Shown one piece after another: positions 35,087 to 50,508 of a stretch of DNA of 64,000 nucleotides (position 1 is the stretch's first letter; each line of letters starts with the position of its first letter). The DNA lies in assembly GCA_032719365.1 (NCBI GenBank), contig CM064871.1:69303586-69367585 (forward strand), given 5' to 3'. Source of the stretch: Prinsepia uniflora (taxonomy: Eukaryota; Streptophyta; Magnoliopsida; Rosales; Rosaceae). The position numbers and the translations under genes were made by a program. The notes beneath the pieces were generated by a model. The model saw only the letters and a list, made by a program, of their open reading frames with translations. It had not been told where the DNA came from and did no database searches.

Positions 35087-36300
35087 ATGGCTGGTTCTGG
35101 AGTTGCTGGAGGGGAGCTACGGGCTCCTGTGTTCGATGGGAACAATTACGTATTCAGGAGCATAAAAATGAAGACAATTCTGAGGGCTCAGGATATCTGG
35201 GAATATGTGGAGATAGGACTCAGTGAAGTGAAGAATGAAGCAGGTGCTGTGATCAGTCAACCAACAAGGACCGATTTCATTAAAGATGTTCGAGCCCTTG
35301 GATTGATTCAGACCTCTGTGGCAGACACAATCTTCTCCAAGATCATAAATGAAGACAAAGCAAAGGCTGCTTGGGATCTGTTGAAGAGAGAGTACAAAGG
35401 AGATACAAAAGGAAGGGCTGTCAAACTTCAGTCCTTGAGAAGGGATTTTGAGCATACAAGAATGAAAGATAATGAATCTTTAAGCTCATATCTGTCTAGA
35501 CTATATGATGTAGTAAATCAGATGAAAACATATGGTGAAGATATCCCTGAAAAACGTCTAGCACAGAAAATACTTATGTCACGACCCGGCCCATCTAACA
35601 CAATATTGTCCGCTTTGGGCCCAGCCCTCACGGTTTTGTTTTCGGGAGCTCATGTGTAACTTCCCAGTAGGTCACCCATCATGGAATTGCACCAGCCTCA
35701 ACTCGCTTAACTTTGGGGTTCCAATCCCCCCCAAAGCCAATGAGCTCCCAAAAGGCCTTGTGTTAGATAGATACGTGCCCATACATATAAGGTACTTCAC
35801 CTTTCCCTCCCCAAGCGATGTGGGATCGTTCACCGATCTTACCTTTCCAAGCTCACGGGTCTTGCTCACCGTTCTTGCTTCTCAAGCTCACGGGTCTTGC
35901 TCACCGTTCTTACTTCCAAGACCGGGTCTTACAACTTATAAGTTTGACAAGGTCCTATGATTCTATTGTTTCCATCATTGAAGAGACTAGAGATCTTGAT
36001 AATATTGTAGTAGAAGACATAGTGGCCTCTATTAGAGCCTTTAACCAAAGATTAGAGATGCATGAAACAGAAAGTGTAAATGTGGACAAAGCTTTCTCTG
36101 CACAATCTGGTGGTTTCAGAGGGCAGGGAAGTGAAAATTAGGGAAAGTGGAAGAAGAACCATAAAAACTTCAAGAATTGGAAGGCCAATTCTGGAAGACC
36201 AGGTCATCAATTCACAGAGGGAGGAAAGACAGAATCCAGTACTCCTAAATGCAAGATCTATGACAAAAGTCACTAGGGACACTACTGGCTTAAAATGAAA
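35087..36300 (+). pseudogene. Copia A gag (interrupted)
   Basis: Open from MAGSGVAGGELRAPVF at 35087 to the Cassandra insertion at 35577 (motifs WDLLKREYKGD, LQSLRRDFE, ESLSSYLSRLYDVVNQM; a UBN2-type capsid region). Reading resumes after 35939 with SYDSIVSIIEET and DLDNIVVEDIV. The zinc knuckle near 36315-36350 is partly lost in a T-run, leaving CNRSGHLARNC. Gag forms the virus-like particle in which reverse transcription occurs. The insertion plus a stop at 36139 inactivate it. Confidence 0.85.
35577..35933 (-). mobile_element. Cassandra solo LTR, ACTTA target duplication
   Basis: 357 bp starting TGTCACGACCCGGCCC and ending CCGGGTCTTACA, with exact TSD ACTTA at 35572-35576 and 35934-35938. 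It contains on the minus strand the 5S-like segment (complement of 35648-35722: AAGTTAAGCG and GATGGGTGACC followed by CTGGGAAGTTA). It interrupts copia A gag. A CTCACGGGTCTTGCTCACCG word is locally duplicated near 35850-35905. Confidence 0.92.
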
Positions 36301-36419
36301 TTTTTTTTTTCAGTTGCAACAGGTCTGGTCACTTAGCAAGAAACTGTTCTGAGAAGCAGACTGAGGCAATTCCTAAACCAGAAGTTCACCAGGCTAGACT
36401 TATAGAGGATAAGGATACT

Positions 36420-39047
36420 GTGATGTTCTATGCATGCAATTCAGCCTCAGTATCAAAAGAAGTTGGTGACTGGTATGTTGATAGTGCATGTAGTAACCAC
36501 ATGACTTCACATGAGTCATTGTTGGTTAATGTTGATAAATCCCTGACAACTAAAGTTAAAATGGGGACAGGAGAATTGGTACAAGCTACAGGCAAGGGCA
36601 CTCTTGAGATTAACACCAGAAATGGCAAGAGGCAGATCCATGAAGTAATGTTGGTCCCTGGACTTGATGAAAATCTGCTTAGTGTAGGGTAAATGGTTGA
36701 ACACGGGTACCATTTGACCTTTGGGAACATGAAAGTGAATATCTATGAAGATGAAGGATTTACTCAAATGATTGCCACAGTTCCAATGCTTAGGAACATA
36801 TGTTTTTCTCTGTCCCTGGATTGTGTCAATGCAGTGGCAAGAAAGGCCACAGTTGAAGGGAATGCCTGGCTATGGCGTAGGATGTATGGTCATCTAAACT
36901 ATTCTAGTTTGATGACACTGCAGAAACAAGAAATGGTCTGGGGTCTACCTAGGCTGTCAGATTACACAGAAACCTGTGAAGGCTGCATTGCAGGGAAGCA
37001 GCATGTAAAACGTTTTGATAAAGGAAAGGCATGGAGAGCTTCAAGTCCCTTGGAACTAATACATACAGATATGTGGCCCTATGCAGACAGAAACAATGGG
37101 AGGAAACAGGTACTTTGTGAAATTTATTGATGATCTGTCTAGAATGTGTTGGACTTATTTCTTGGGATATAAGTCAGGGGTTTTTAATGTATTCAAAAAG
37201 TTTAAGTCTATGGTGGAATTACAAAGTGGCTACAAAATAAAGAAGTTGAGGAGTGATAGAGGTGGATAGTTCACTTTCACTGAGTTTGTAGAATTCTGTG
37301 AGGCAGAAGGGATTGAGAAGCAACTAACAGTAGCCTACTCCCCTCAGCAAAATGGAGTAGCTGAGAGGAAAAACAGAACAATAGTTGAAATGGCAAAAGC
37401 CATGCTTCATGACAAAAAAAATGCCCTATGAGTTCTAGGGTGAGGCTGTGAGTACAGCTGTTTACCTACTAAATAGGTGTCCAACAAAAGCAGTTGAAGA
37501 GAAAACACCATTTGAGGTGTTTAGTGGAAGGAAGCCTGGTGTAAAGCACCTAAGGGTGTTTGGATCTGTGTGTTATGCACACATTCCCACTGAGTTGAGA
37601 CAGAAACTGGATGAGGCTTCCATCAAGTGTGTATTTGTTGGATATGAAATCTGTGAAAAGGGGTACAAGGTTTACAACTTGGAAACTAAGAAGGTAATGG
37701 TTTCAAGAAGTGTGATTTTCAATGAAGCAATGATGTGGAACTGGGAATCAAACAGTGAAGTCACTGTAACTACACCAGCAGGTTTTGAAATGGAATATGG
37801 AGAATCTGAAGGTGATGATCAGAATTCAGATCAGCAGCAGGTAGGAACTACAAACACAAGCACTGGTCAGGGGACTCCTAGTTCTACTCCTATCAAGCTC
37901 AAAAGGATAAGTGACATCTATGCTAGATGTCACATGTCCATCATTGAACCAGAAACTTTTGCAGAAGCTGCAAAGGAAAAGACATGGAGAAAGGCAATGG
38001 AAGTAGAAATAGAGATGATTGAGAAGAATGCCACCTGGGAGCTGGTTGACAGGCCTAAAGACAAACATGTTATTGGAGTAAAAAGGGTATATAAAGTCAA
38101 GCTCAACCTGGATGGAACAATTCAGAAACATAAAGCTAGACTGGTTGGAAAAGGTTATGCCCAAAAGCCTGGGATAAACTTCAATGAGACTTTTGCACCA
38201 GTGGCTAGACTTGATCAGAACACTCCAAGCACTAGCTGCACAGAAAAACTGAAAGCTTTACCAGCTTGATGTCAAGTCTGGTTTCTTGAATGGCAGGTTG
38301 GATGAGGAAGTGTATGTTGAGCAAACAGATGGTTTTGAGGCTCAAAAGGAACCTGGGAAGGTGTACAGGCTGAGAAAGGCTCTATATGGACTAAAACAAG
38401 CTCTTAGGGTCTGGTATGCAGAGATAGATGCACATTTGAGCAGGTATGGTTATCTAAGAAGTCCTAGTGAAGCAACACTCTACATGAAAACAGTAGGAAA
38501 TGAAAGGATGCTAATAGTCTCAATTTATGTAGATGATATAGTCTACACTGGAAATTTTGACCAATTGAAGGCTGAGTTCAAGAGGGAAATGATGATGAAA
38601 TATGAGATGTCTGATTTGGGGTTACTACATCACTTCCTGGGGATGAGAGTGATCCAAACTGACAAGTCTGTATTCATACATCAGAAGAAGTATGCTCAGA
38701 CACTTCTTGAGAGGTTTGGAATGAAGGGATGTAAGCCTCTAAGCACACCACTTGCAACAAATGACAGGATGTGCAGAAATGATGGTTTAGAGGCTGCAGA
38801 TGAAGGTGTTTATAGACAGATTGTGGGCAGTTTTCTCTACTTAACGGCAACTAGGCCAGACATCATGTTTGCTGCCAGTTTACTATCTAGATATATGCAT
38901 GGCCCTTCTAAGAAGCACTATGGAACAGCAAAAAGAGTTCTAAGGTATATCCAGGGTACATTGGATTATGGACTTGAATATGTGAAGGGAAAACAAGCTA
39001 CACTAATTGGATACTGTGATGCTGATTGGAGTGGTAGTTTGGATGAT
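36420..39047 (+). pseudogene. Copia A pol: protease, integrase, reverse transcriptase (broken)
   Basis: Order: protease-like WYVDSACSNHMTSHESLL (36471ff; the usual DSG reads DSA), GAG-pre-integrase with CEGCIAGKQH, integrase core HTDMW, then after a frameshift SDRGG and PQQNGVAERKNRT (the D-D-E residues are visible), AYLLNR-type C-terminus and VFGSVCYAHIP. Reverse transcriptase WELVDRPKDKHVIGVKRVYK, then after a frameshift at about 38215 the YGLKQALRVWY region and catalytic YVDDI near 38526, ending in RNase H at YCDADWSGSLDD where the hAT-like element enters. Stops at 36690, 37267 and 37430 and the frameshifts make it inactive. Confidence 0.88.
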
Positions 39048-41397
39048 CACTGATTGAAATATCGGACGAAACAGCCGATATATCGCCGATATATCGGTAT
39101 TTGGGAGGAGCGACACATAAACGGGGTAGGGGGGGGGGGGGTGGGGGTAAGGAAAATCTTCCTGGAAAATCGATGATATCGGCGGAAATCGGTGAATATC
39201 GCCGATTTTGGTCGATATCATCGATTTTCCCCTTCGGGTGATAGTCGCCGACGCCCAAACTCAAAATTCAAAACCAATTATTCAAGCCTACAAATTACAA
39301 ATTACTTTAAACCTCACTCTTCTAGGATTCACGGATGAACATCTACCAAATTTGGAAAAAATTAAAAACCTCAAACACTCACTTCACTAATCCAATCTAC
39401 AAATTGCAACAATAAGAAATTGAGAGAGAAGATAGTCGAATTCAAGAGAAAAAGAAATTTGGGGCAAACCTCCCTCGACCTCGAAACACAACTGGACGCC
39501 TCCTCCTCGAATCTGTCGTCGCGACGGCCGAACCTCCTCGCCAGAGAACCTCGGTTGCACAGTACTCCTCGACCCGACGACGGCTCATCCTCGATCCACC
39601 CTCGACGACACGATGACTCCCCTCAGCCTCCTTCTCAATCCTCGACGACGACCGCTCCATCCATCACGGCCGCCTCGTCTCTCCTCGCCTCTCCCAGTCT
39701 CGCTACCCCACTCATAGTCGCCTCCCTCTTCTCACGGTCTCACCCACCAGACGACGACAGACGACCAGGGCCAGTGGGAGAATTTTCCAAACTCTTCTCG
39801 AGCCTTCCACAGATCGATCGATCTCTCTCAAACAAACAAACCCCTGTTTATTTTAAGTGTTAAATGTGTGTGTAGTGAAACTAAAATGACTACGTTTTAA
39901 ATTAATTTGCTCTTTAATTTTTTTTGGGCAAATAATGTTTTGTTTTTCCTCAACGTTTTTTTTCCTATTTAACCTTCTTTTTTTCAAAATTCCAAATTGA
40001 TTATTTGGTAAAATATATTTTAGTAATATATATTTCAAATTTTTAATATAAAATATGAATTACCTCACATATTTGGTAATATATGTTTGAGTTTAGAATA
40101 TATGTTTTATTTTAGAATATAAATTTTAATTTAGAACATATGTTTTAATTTAGAATACATATTTAATGTAAAAAATGGCTTAACAACTCACATATTCCGG
40201 CGATATTTCAAACACTGGAAATCACTGGTTGAGTAAAGAAGAATTGGAATGAAACACTGCGTTTCGTTCCAATTCATTTATTAACTTTTTTTTTAATTAT
40301 TTACATATATTATTTAATTAGTTATCAAATTAAATTATATAATTTATTATTTACTTTTTTTAAACCCCAAATATAAAAAATAGATTTAGCCTTAAACTTT
40401 TTTAAAAAAAAAATTCAAAATTTATTATTAGGTAAATAATATGGCTTAATTCATATATTTGGTAATCACTTATTAATAATAAATTTATCATTTATTACTA
40501 AAATATGTTTTAGTAATGTATATTTTAATATAAAATATGTCTTAATACATATATTTGATAATATTTGTTTTAATAAAATTATGAATATATGTGTTTTTGT
40601 TCCTTAATTATGAATATGTATTAAAAAAAATGAAGCCTTAAACGTTTTTTTTTTTCAAAATTCAAAATGTATTATTAGGTAAAATATGTTTTAGTAATGT
40701 ATGTTTTAATATAAAATATGGGGTAATTCATATATTTGGTAATATTTGTTTTAATTTTTAATATATATTTTATTTTAGAATATATATTAAAATTATGAAT
40801 ATATGTGTTTTTGCTCCTTAATTTTTTATCATCATCAAAGTCAAACTTAGAATATATGTTCTAATTGAAATAATTTTATTATTATTTGTATTTTTTTATT
40901 ATTATTATTATTTTTCATTATCAAATTCTAATTAGTTTTCATGTAAATAATATGGCTTAATTCATATATTTGGTAATCATTTATTATTAATAAATTTATC
41001 ATTTAGTACTAAAATATGTTTTAGTAATGTATTTTTTAATATGAAATGGGGTAATTCATATATTTGGTAATATTTGTTTTAATTTAAGGTTATTTTTAAG
41101 ATTTTATACTGTTAGTTATCGTCATATCTATATTCTATCATATGATTCATCATATATTTATTATAATCATATATTTATTATATCAAAGTCATTTTATAGT
41201 TTTTATTAGTCATATATAACCATTATTGGGTACTTAAGTTTTTCCTCAAGTTTCATTCCAAATTTCCGTCATTTGGACCTAATTTCTGTCATTTTTGTTG
41301 ACCGTAAACGATATCGATATCGATATCGATATTTAGGGCGAGATATCCGTAAATTCGACTAGCGATATATCCGTCGATATCAATATTTTCATCCTTG
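39048..41397. mobile_element. hAT-like element with CGATAT subterminal repeats, 2350 bp
   Basis: Exact 8-bp TSD TGGATGAT at 39040-39047 and 41398-41405; removing it restores the RNase H frame of copia A (DWSGSLDD then MKSTSGYAF). The left end starts CACTGATTGAAATATCGG and the right end inverted starts CAAGGATGAAAATATTG, an imperfect TIR. Many ATATCG/CGATAT motifs crowd both ends (39058-39225; 41310-41385), as expected for transposase-binding subterminal repeats. The centre holds a GC-rich segment (39450-39840) and a long AT-rich part with internal duplications (TTTTAGTAATGTAT words). No transposase. Confidence 0.85.
39450..39840 (+). other. GC-rich segment inside the hAT-like element, possible captured DNA
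   Basis: A ~390-bp GC- and TCG-rich island in otherwise AT-rich sequence. An ORF (39420-39863, 147 aa) is Ser/Pro/Arg/Asp-rich with no recognisable domain, so I do not call it a gene. Base composition suggests foreign origin relative to the element. Confidence 0.4.
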
Positions 41398-41405
41398 TGG
41401 ATGAT

Positions 41406-41855
41406 ATGAAAAGCACCTCAGGGTATGCTTTTTCTTTTGGTAATGGGGTTTTCTCATGGGCTTATGTAAAGCAAAACAGTGTGGCACTGTCTACTGCAGA
41501 AGCAGAGTATGTCAGTGCAAGTGAGGCCACCACACAAGCTAAGTGGCTAAGGTTTGCGTTGGAAGACTTTGGTGAAGAACAAACAGGCCCTACTCCTATC
41601 CTATGTGACAATACATCAGCAATTGCCATATCTAAAAATCCTGTGTTTCATCAAAGAAGTAAATACATACACAGACGGTTTCACTTCATTAGAGATGCAA
41701 TTCAAGCTGGTGAGGTGGAACTATTCTACTGCAAGACAGAAGAGCAGTTTGCAGATATTTTTACCAAGGCACTGGCCAAGGGAAGATTTGTCTGCCTAAG
41801 AGGAATGTTAGGAGTTAGATCAGTACATAGCTTAGAGACGAGTGTTGGACCCTAA
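41406..41855 (+). pseudogene. Copia A RNase H C-terminal part
   Basis: Continues copia A after the hAT-like insertion: MKSTSGYAFSFGNGVFSWA, then QNSVALSTAEAEYVSASEA, CDNTSAIAISKNPVFHQRSK, FHFIRDAIQAGEVELFYCK and FADIFTKAL, the standard copia RNase H tail. It is open to the stop at 41855, and the 3' LTR overlaps its end. RNase H degrades the RNA strand during reverse transcription. This part itself has no lesion. Confidence 0.9.
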
Positions 41856-42538
41856 GCTAGTGCACTGATTAGTATGTGTGTGAGCTGTGTGAGTTAGTTA
41901 AATATTTATGAGAGGGAATCATATGACTCTTTAATTGCTGCATCAGATTTTAAATAGCCGGCTAGAGTTTTTATTTAATTTTTTAAGAATATAAAAAAAT
42001 ATTGTGGCTTTTCAATGGGTTCAAAATTGGATAAAAGGAATCTTGTTTCTGTCTCATAATAGTCACGGAAAGGCAACCTTTATTATTGTCAAATGTTGAA
42101 GTTCAGAAAGTGTAGCCAAATAGAAATAATTTTGAAAAACGCAAAAACATGTGTTCTCTGGGGAGACTGCTAATGATTCTTTCAGGCCTTCTGTGTTTGT
42201 TCCTTGTCTTAGTTCTCATCAGACTCCTTCACAAGATATGGTGGATTCCGAATCGCATACAGAAATTGATGGCGTTGCAGGGGATCAAAGGCTCTTCCTA
42301 CATACTTATCCATGGAAACACCGAAGAAATCTCCAAAATGACAAAGGAAGCATTGAGCCGGCCTCAAAATCTCTCATACGACATACTTTCTCATGTTCAA
42401 CCTCATATTCACTCATGGACCAAGTTATATGCTAATTACAATTTACAAACTCTTTTTAAGTCTGATTATAATTTTTGAGCAAGGGATAGATTTTGATCAT
42501 GTTTTTGTTGGTTCCTAAGTAATCACTGATTGCATTTA

Positions 42539-42730
<192 letters not shown>

Positions 42731-43408
42731 ATCATAGTGCAAGCACCACTATGAGGTGGCACTCAAGAAGAGTGTGGGAATCTGTTTTAACATATTCAGA
42801 TTGCTTGGAGAGCAAGAAGACCAGGTGTCCTCTTCTCACCAGTCTAGAGCTAGCTTGAATTCTATTGGTTGATTGTCATCATAATGACATCATCTTTGTA
42901 ACCGTTGTTTCTATGTAATCTAGGCTAGAATCATTGAACAAAGGTGGGGAGTGTAATCGTGAAAATTAGAGAGAAAGTGAAAGAAAAAGTTCAGAGAAAA
43001 AACAACAAGAATTTCTCATAGGCAATTCATCAAACACCTTGTGTGCATAACTTTGAAAACCAATTTTCTCTCAAACAATCATCTCCATATTCATCCATCA
43101 TTAATCAGAATACAATTAAAACCTATCTAAATCTATTCCTACTTCCAATCCGTTCAGTGATCAAGGCTCAAGGTGTTACCTTCAAGAATTTCATCTCACA
43201 ACTATCACCATTGTTGCTCCTGCGTATTCTGATGTGTATGCTACCTTCCTTGATCGATTGAGGAATCTTCAACAGAGAGAAAGAAGTTGTTAGTACCTGA
43301 GAATGATTAGAAAGACAATATGGTACCGGATCAGTAACTGATCTGGTTAATGGGGAGTGAACTGTGAAGAGTTTGCATCATATTGCAACTTAGCAAGCTA
43401 GTCAAGTA

Positions 43409-44340
43409 ATGGCTACTGCGGGTGGAGATCTAAGAGTTCCACTGTTTGATGTATCCAACTACGAATTTTGGAGTATCAAAATGCATACAATACTACGTGC
43501 TCATGATCTATGGGTGTATGTAGAGATTGGACTGAATGAACAAGTACCTGCAGCTGCAACACCATCAGAAACTACTGATCAAGAAGCTGCAAGACCTCCA
43601 AAGGCTGCTAGGCCAACCTGAGCTGACTACATTCGAGATGCTCGTACACTGGGGATGATCCAAACAACTGTGGTGGATTCAATCTTCTCAAGAATCTCCA
43701 ATGAGCAGAGTGCTAAGGCAACCTGGGATCTGCTGCAGAGAGAATATAGAGGAGATGAGAAAGTTAGAGTTGTCAAACTTCAATCTCTGAAAAGAGATTT
43801 TGAGTATGTAAGGATGAGGGATGATGAATCCTTTTTTGTCTATATATCTAGGTTATATACCATAGTAGATTAGATGAGATCTTATGGTGAAGAAATAACA
43901 GAAAAAAGGATGGTACAAAAAATCCTGATCAGCCTCACCAAACTCTATGATCCTATAGTATCAATCTTTGAAGAAACAAAGGATCTAGACATTGTCAATA
44001 TGATCAGAGGTTTGAGATGTACTCAGAAAATCACATAGAGAAGGCATTCTCTACATTGAGTGTGAACTAAGCATCTCATGACAAGACACAAAATCATTTT
44101 GGCAAAGGCAAGAAGAACTATAGGGGGAATAAGAACTGGAAAGGGAAGTCCTACAGGAATGTCAAGAACAATCAAGGTAATGAGTTTTCCAAATCTGTTT
44201 TTGGAAATTCTACTAACTCTAACGACCCCTGTAAAACTTGTGGAAAGCTTCACTATGGAGAATGTTGGCTTAAGAACAAACCTAAGTGGTTTAAGTGCAA
44301 CAAACTTGGTCATATTGCAAAGAATTGCATGGTGAGGCAG
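43409..44340 (+). pseudogene. Copia B gag remnant
   Basis: MATAGGDLRVPLFDVSNYEF at 43409, then WDLLQREYRGDEK, LQSLKRDFEY, ESFFVYISRLY and, after frame changes, the nucleocapsid zinc knuckle WFKCNKLGHIAKNC near 44290 (first Cys replaced by Trp). Same gag type as copia A. Stops at 43619, 43872 and 44036 and frame changes make it non-functional. Confidence 0.85.
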
Positions 44341-46885
44341 GTGGTGAATATGGCAAAGCAGGAAAAAGAAGACAAAGATGGAGTGATGTTCTATGCTTGC
44401 ATATCTGCAACAATTCCTGAGGAAAGTAGAGCGTGGTATGTGGACAGTTCTTGTATCAACCACATGACCTCACATGAGTCCCTATTGATAAATGTGGACA
44501 AGTCCATCACTGCTAAGGTAAAAATGGGAACTCAAGACTTGGTGCAACCAACATGACATGGTTCCCTTGTGATCAATACTCAGAATGGAGAGAAAGTCAT
44601 TAATGAGGTGATGTTGGTTCTAGGACTTGATGTTAATTTACTTAGTGTTGGACAAATGGTAGAACATGGATACTACGTCAGGTTTGGAAATAGGAGTGCT
44701 GAAATTTATGAGGATGATGAAATGCTGCAATGTGTAGCTTCAATTACTATGCTGGGAAACAGGTGTTTTCCATTATCCCTGGATTGTATCCAGACAATAG
44801 CACAAAGGGAAACTGTGGAGGAGAGTGCAGGATTGTGGCACAGGCGCTTTGGAAACCTGAATTACCATAGTCTACACAAGCTGCAAGCTCAGAAAATGGT
44901 TCTAGGACTCCCTATACTAGAAGAAAGCCAAGAAGTGTGTGAGGCCTGTATAATAGGAAAGAAGGACATGGAAAGTTTTGATAAAGACAAAGGATGGATA
45001 GCATCTTCACCTTTGGAGCTCATTCACACTAATTTGTGTGGTCCAATGCAAACATAAACTATTGGAGGTAACAAGTACTTCATTACCTTCATAGATGATT
45101 ACTCTAGAATGTGTTGGGTGTATTTTATGAAGCATAAGTCTGGTGCATTCAATGTATTCAAGAAGTTCAAATCCATGTGTAAACTTCAAAGTGGATACAA
45201 GATAAAAAAAAACTAAGGAGTGATAGGGGAGGTGAATTCACTCCACATGAGTTTCATGACTTTTGTGAGAGTGAAAGCATTGTGAGGCAGCTCACTATGG
45301 CTTACTCGCCACAGTATAATGGGGTTGCTCAGAGGAAAAATAGGACAGTGGTTGAAATGGCTAAGTAAATGTTGCATGACAAGGCCATGCCTAACCATTT
45401 TAGGTTGAACTGTTAATACAGTTGTGTATCTGCTAAACAGATGCCCTACAAAGGTAATTGAGAAGAAAACACCTTTTGAGGTTTACTGTGGAAGGAAATC
45501 AGGAGTAAAACACCTGAAGGTTTTTGGTTCTATATGCTATGCTCATGTGCCTACTCAACTATGACAAAATTTGGATGACACATATGTGAAGTATGTGTTT
45601 TTTGGATATGGTACTTGTGAGAAAGGTTATAGGCTGTATAATCTGAAGTCTAGGAAGATCATGGTGTTAAAAAGTGTTGTCTTCAATGAAAGGGCTTGCT
45701 GGGATTGGAAAGAAGAGAATGAAGTCAGGATTGTTCTTCCTAGTGATTTTGGAGAAGAAGTAGAAGAAGAACTTGGTGAAGATTCCACTGAAGTGCTTGA
45801 TGTACTTCAAGCTCAGGAATCTGAAAGTTCAGATTCTTCAACTCCTAGCAGTACACTAGTAAAGATGAGGAGCTTGACAGATGTATATGCTAGGTGTCAC
45901 ATGACCATTATTGAACTTGAAACCTATCAAGAAGCATCTAAAGAGGAAGTCTGGAGACAAGCCATGGAGGATGAGCTGGAGATGGTTGAAAAAAAACTCA
46001 ACCTGGGAGCTAGTTGAGAGACCAAATGACAAGCCTATCATTGGTGTGAAATGGATTTACAAAACCAAGTTGAACAACGATGGTTCTATGTAGAAACACA
46101 AGGCTAGTTTTGGTAGCCAAAGGCTATGCTCAAAAGCTTGGTATAGACTTCAATGAAACATTTGCACTAGTGGCAAGGTTAGACACTATCAGGACATTTA
46201 TAGCTTTGGCAGCACAGAAAAGCTGGAGTTTGTACTAGCTAGATGTTAAATCTGCTTTTCTCAATGAAGTTCTAGAGGAAGAAATGTTTGTGGAGCAGCT
46301 TGAAGGTTTTGTCACAAGAACATAAGAAATGAGGGTATACATACTAAACAAGACACTATATGGGTTGAAACAGGCACCTAGGGCCTAGTATGGGGAGATT
46401 GATACTCACCTTCTCAAATGTGGTTATGAGAGGAGTCCTAGTGAAGCCACTATGTACATCAAGACCACAAAGGAAGGGAAGACACTAATAGTGTCTATAT
46501 ATGTAGATGATATTATCTACACTGGTAACTGTGAGTCTTTGAAGGAAGAATTCAAAAGTGAAATTATGAGCAAGTATAAGATGATAGACTTGGGACTTCT
46601 GCATCATTTCCTTGGTATGAGAGTTGTTCAAACCAAGGATTACATCTCCATACACCAAAAGAAATATGCTCAAACACTTTTGGGTAAGTTTGGCTTGAAG
46701 GATTATAAGCCCGTTAGTACTCCCCTTGTTGCAAAGGATAGACTATGCAGAGAGGATGGCTCAAAGGCTGTAGATGAAGGAATATACAAATAAATGGTTG
46801 GAAATCTTCTATATCTAATAGAAACCAGACCTGATATTATGTTTTCTGCAAGCCTTCTATCAAGATACATGCATAATCCCTCTAA
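44341..46885 (+). pseudogene. Copia B pol: protease to reverse transcriptase (broken)
   Basis: Protease-like AWYVDSSCINHMTSHESLL, GAG-pre-integrase HRRFGNLNYHSL and CEACIIGKKD, integrase HTNLCGPMQ (first catalytic Asp reads Asn), FIDDYSRMCWVYF, an integrase core broken by frame changes, VFGSICYAHVP; reverse transcriptase WELVERPNDKPIIGVKWIYK, catalytic SIYVDDIIYTG near 46493, GLLHHFLGMRVVQT. It ends at the gypsy LTR insertion at 46886 within the SRYMHNPS region and resumes at 49810. Several stops (44555, 45055, 46090, 46792) make it inactive. Confidence 0.85.
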
Positions 46886-49809
<2,924 letters not shown>

Positions 49810-49814
49810 TCTAA

Positions 49815-50400
49815 GAAACACTTTGGGACTGCCAAGAGGGTTCTAAGGTACATTTCAGGTACCATTACTCATGGGATTGAGTATCAAAAGGGGAAAGCAA
49901 CTACCATAATTGTATTCTGTGATATAGATTGGAGTGGGAGCATTGATGACATGAGAAGTACATCAGGATATGCATTCTCATTTGGAAGTGAAATTTTCTC
50001 CTGGGCTTCTATCAAGCAACATAGTGTGGCATTGTCCACAGCAGAGGGTGAGTATGTGAGTGTTTCTGAAGCTACTGCATATGCTAAATGGCTTAGGTTT
50101 GTATTGGAAGACATTGGAGAGGAAGTAACTTAGTCTACCACTATCTACTGCGATAACATAGCAGCCATTGCCATGTCCAAGAACCCTGTATTTCATCAGA
50201 GGTCCAAGTACATTAAAAGGAAGTATCACTTTATCAGGGAAGCAATACAAACAGGGGAGATCGATCTGATATACTGCAAATCAAAAGAACAGTTTGCAAA
50301 TGTTTTCACTAAGGCCCTAACTAAAGAAAGGTTTACCTATCTAAGGGAAATGGTTGGTGTGAAATCAGTGAATTACTTAGAGGGGAGTGTTGGTTCCTAA
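49815..50400 (+). pseudogene. Copia B RNase H
   Basis: Continues pol after the gypsy LTR: KKHFGTAKRVLRYISGT, WSGSIDDMRSTSGYAFSFG, QHSVALSTAEGEYVSVSEA, CDNIAAIAMSKNPVFHQRSK, FHFIREA-type KYHFIREAIQTGEIDLIYCK, FANVFTKAL. One stop at about 50131 interrupts an otherwise open frame. Ends at the purine tract and the 3' LTR. Confidence 0.88.
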
Positions 50401-50414
50401 GCAATCATTGATTG

Positions 50415-50417
<3 letters not shown>

Positions 50418-50507
<90 letters not shown>
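50418..50507. repeat. (TG)45 microsatellite in copia B 3' LTR
   Basis: 90-bp TG run at the position equivalent to the 188-bp tract in the 5' LTR. Confidence 0.98.

Positions 50508-50508
<1 letters not shown>

Larger units (their letters stand above)
34486..41906 (+). mobile_element. Copia element A, with truncated 3' LTR
   Basis: 5' LTR 34486-35022 (537 bp; first base mutated, ends ACCAACA), primer-binding site TGGTATCAGAGC at 35023-35034, gag from 35087, pol to 41855, then the 3' LTR starting TGTTGGACCCTAAGC at 41843. The first ~64 bp of the 3' LTR match the 5' LTR, then similarity stops near 41906. Interrupted by a Cassandra solo LTR and an hAT-like element. Its proteins are close to those of copia B. 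Confidence 0.85.

Noticed and set aside
39420..39863. 147-aa ORF as a gene in the hAT-like element
   Set aside because: Composition is Ser/Pro/Arg low-complexity and the reverse strand is also open; reported only as a GC-rich segment.
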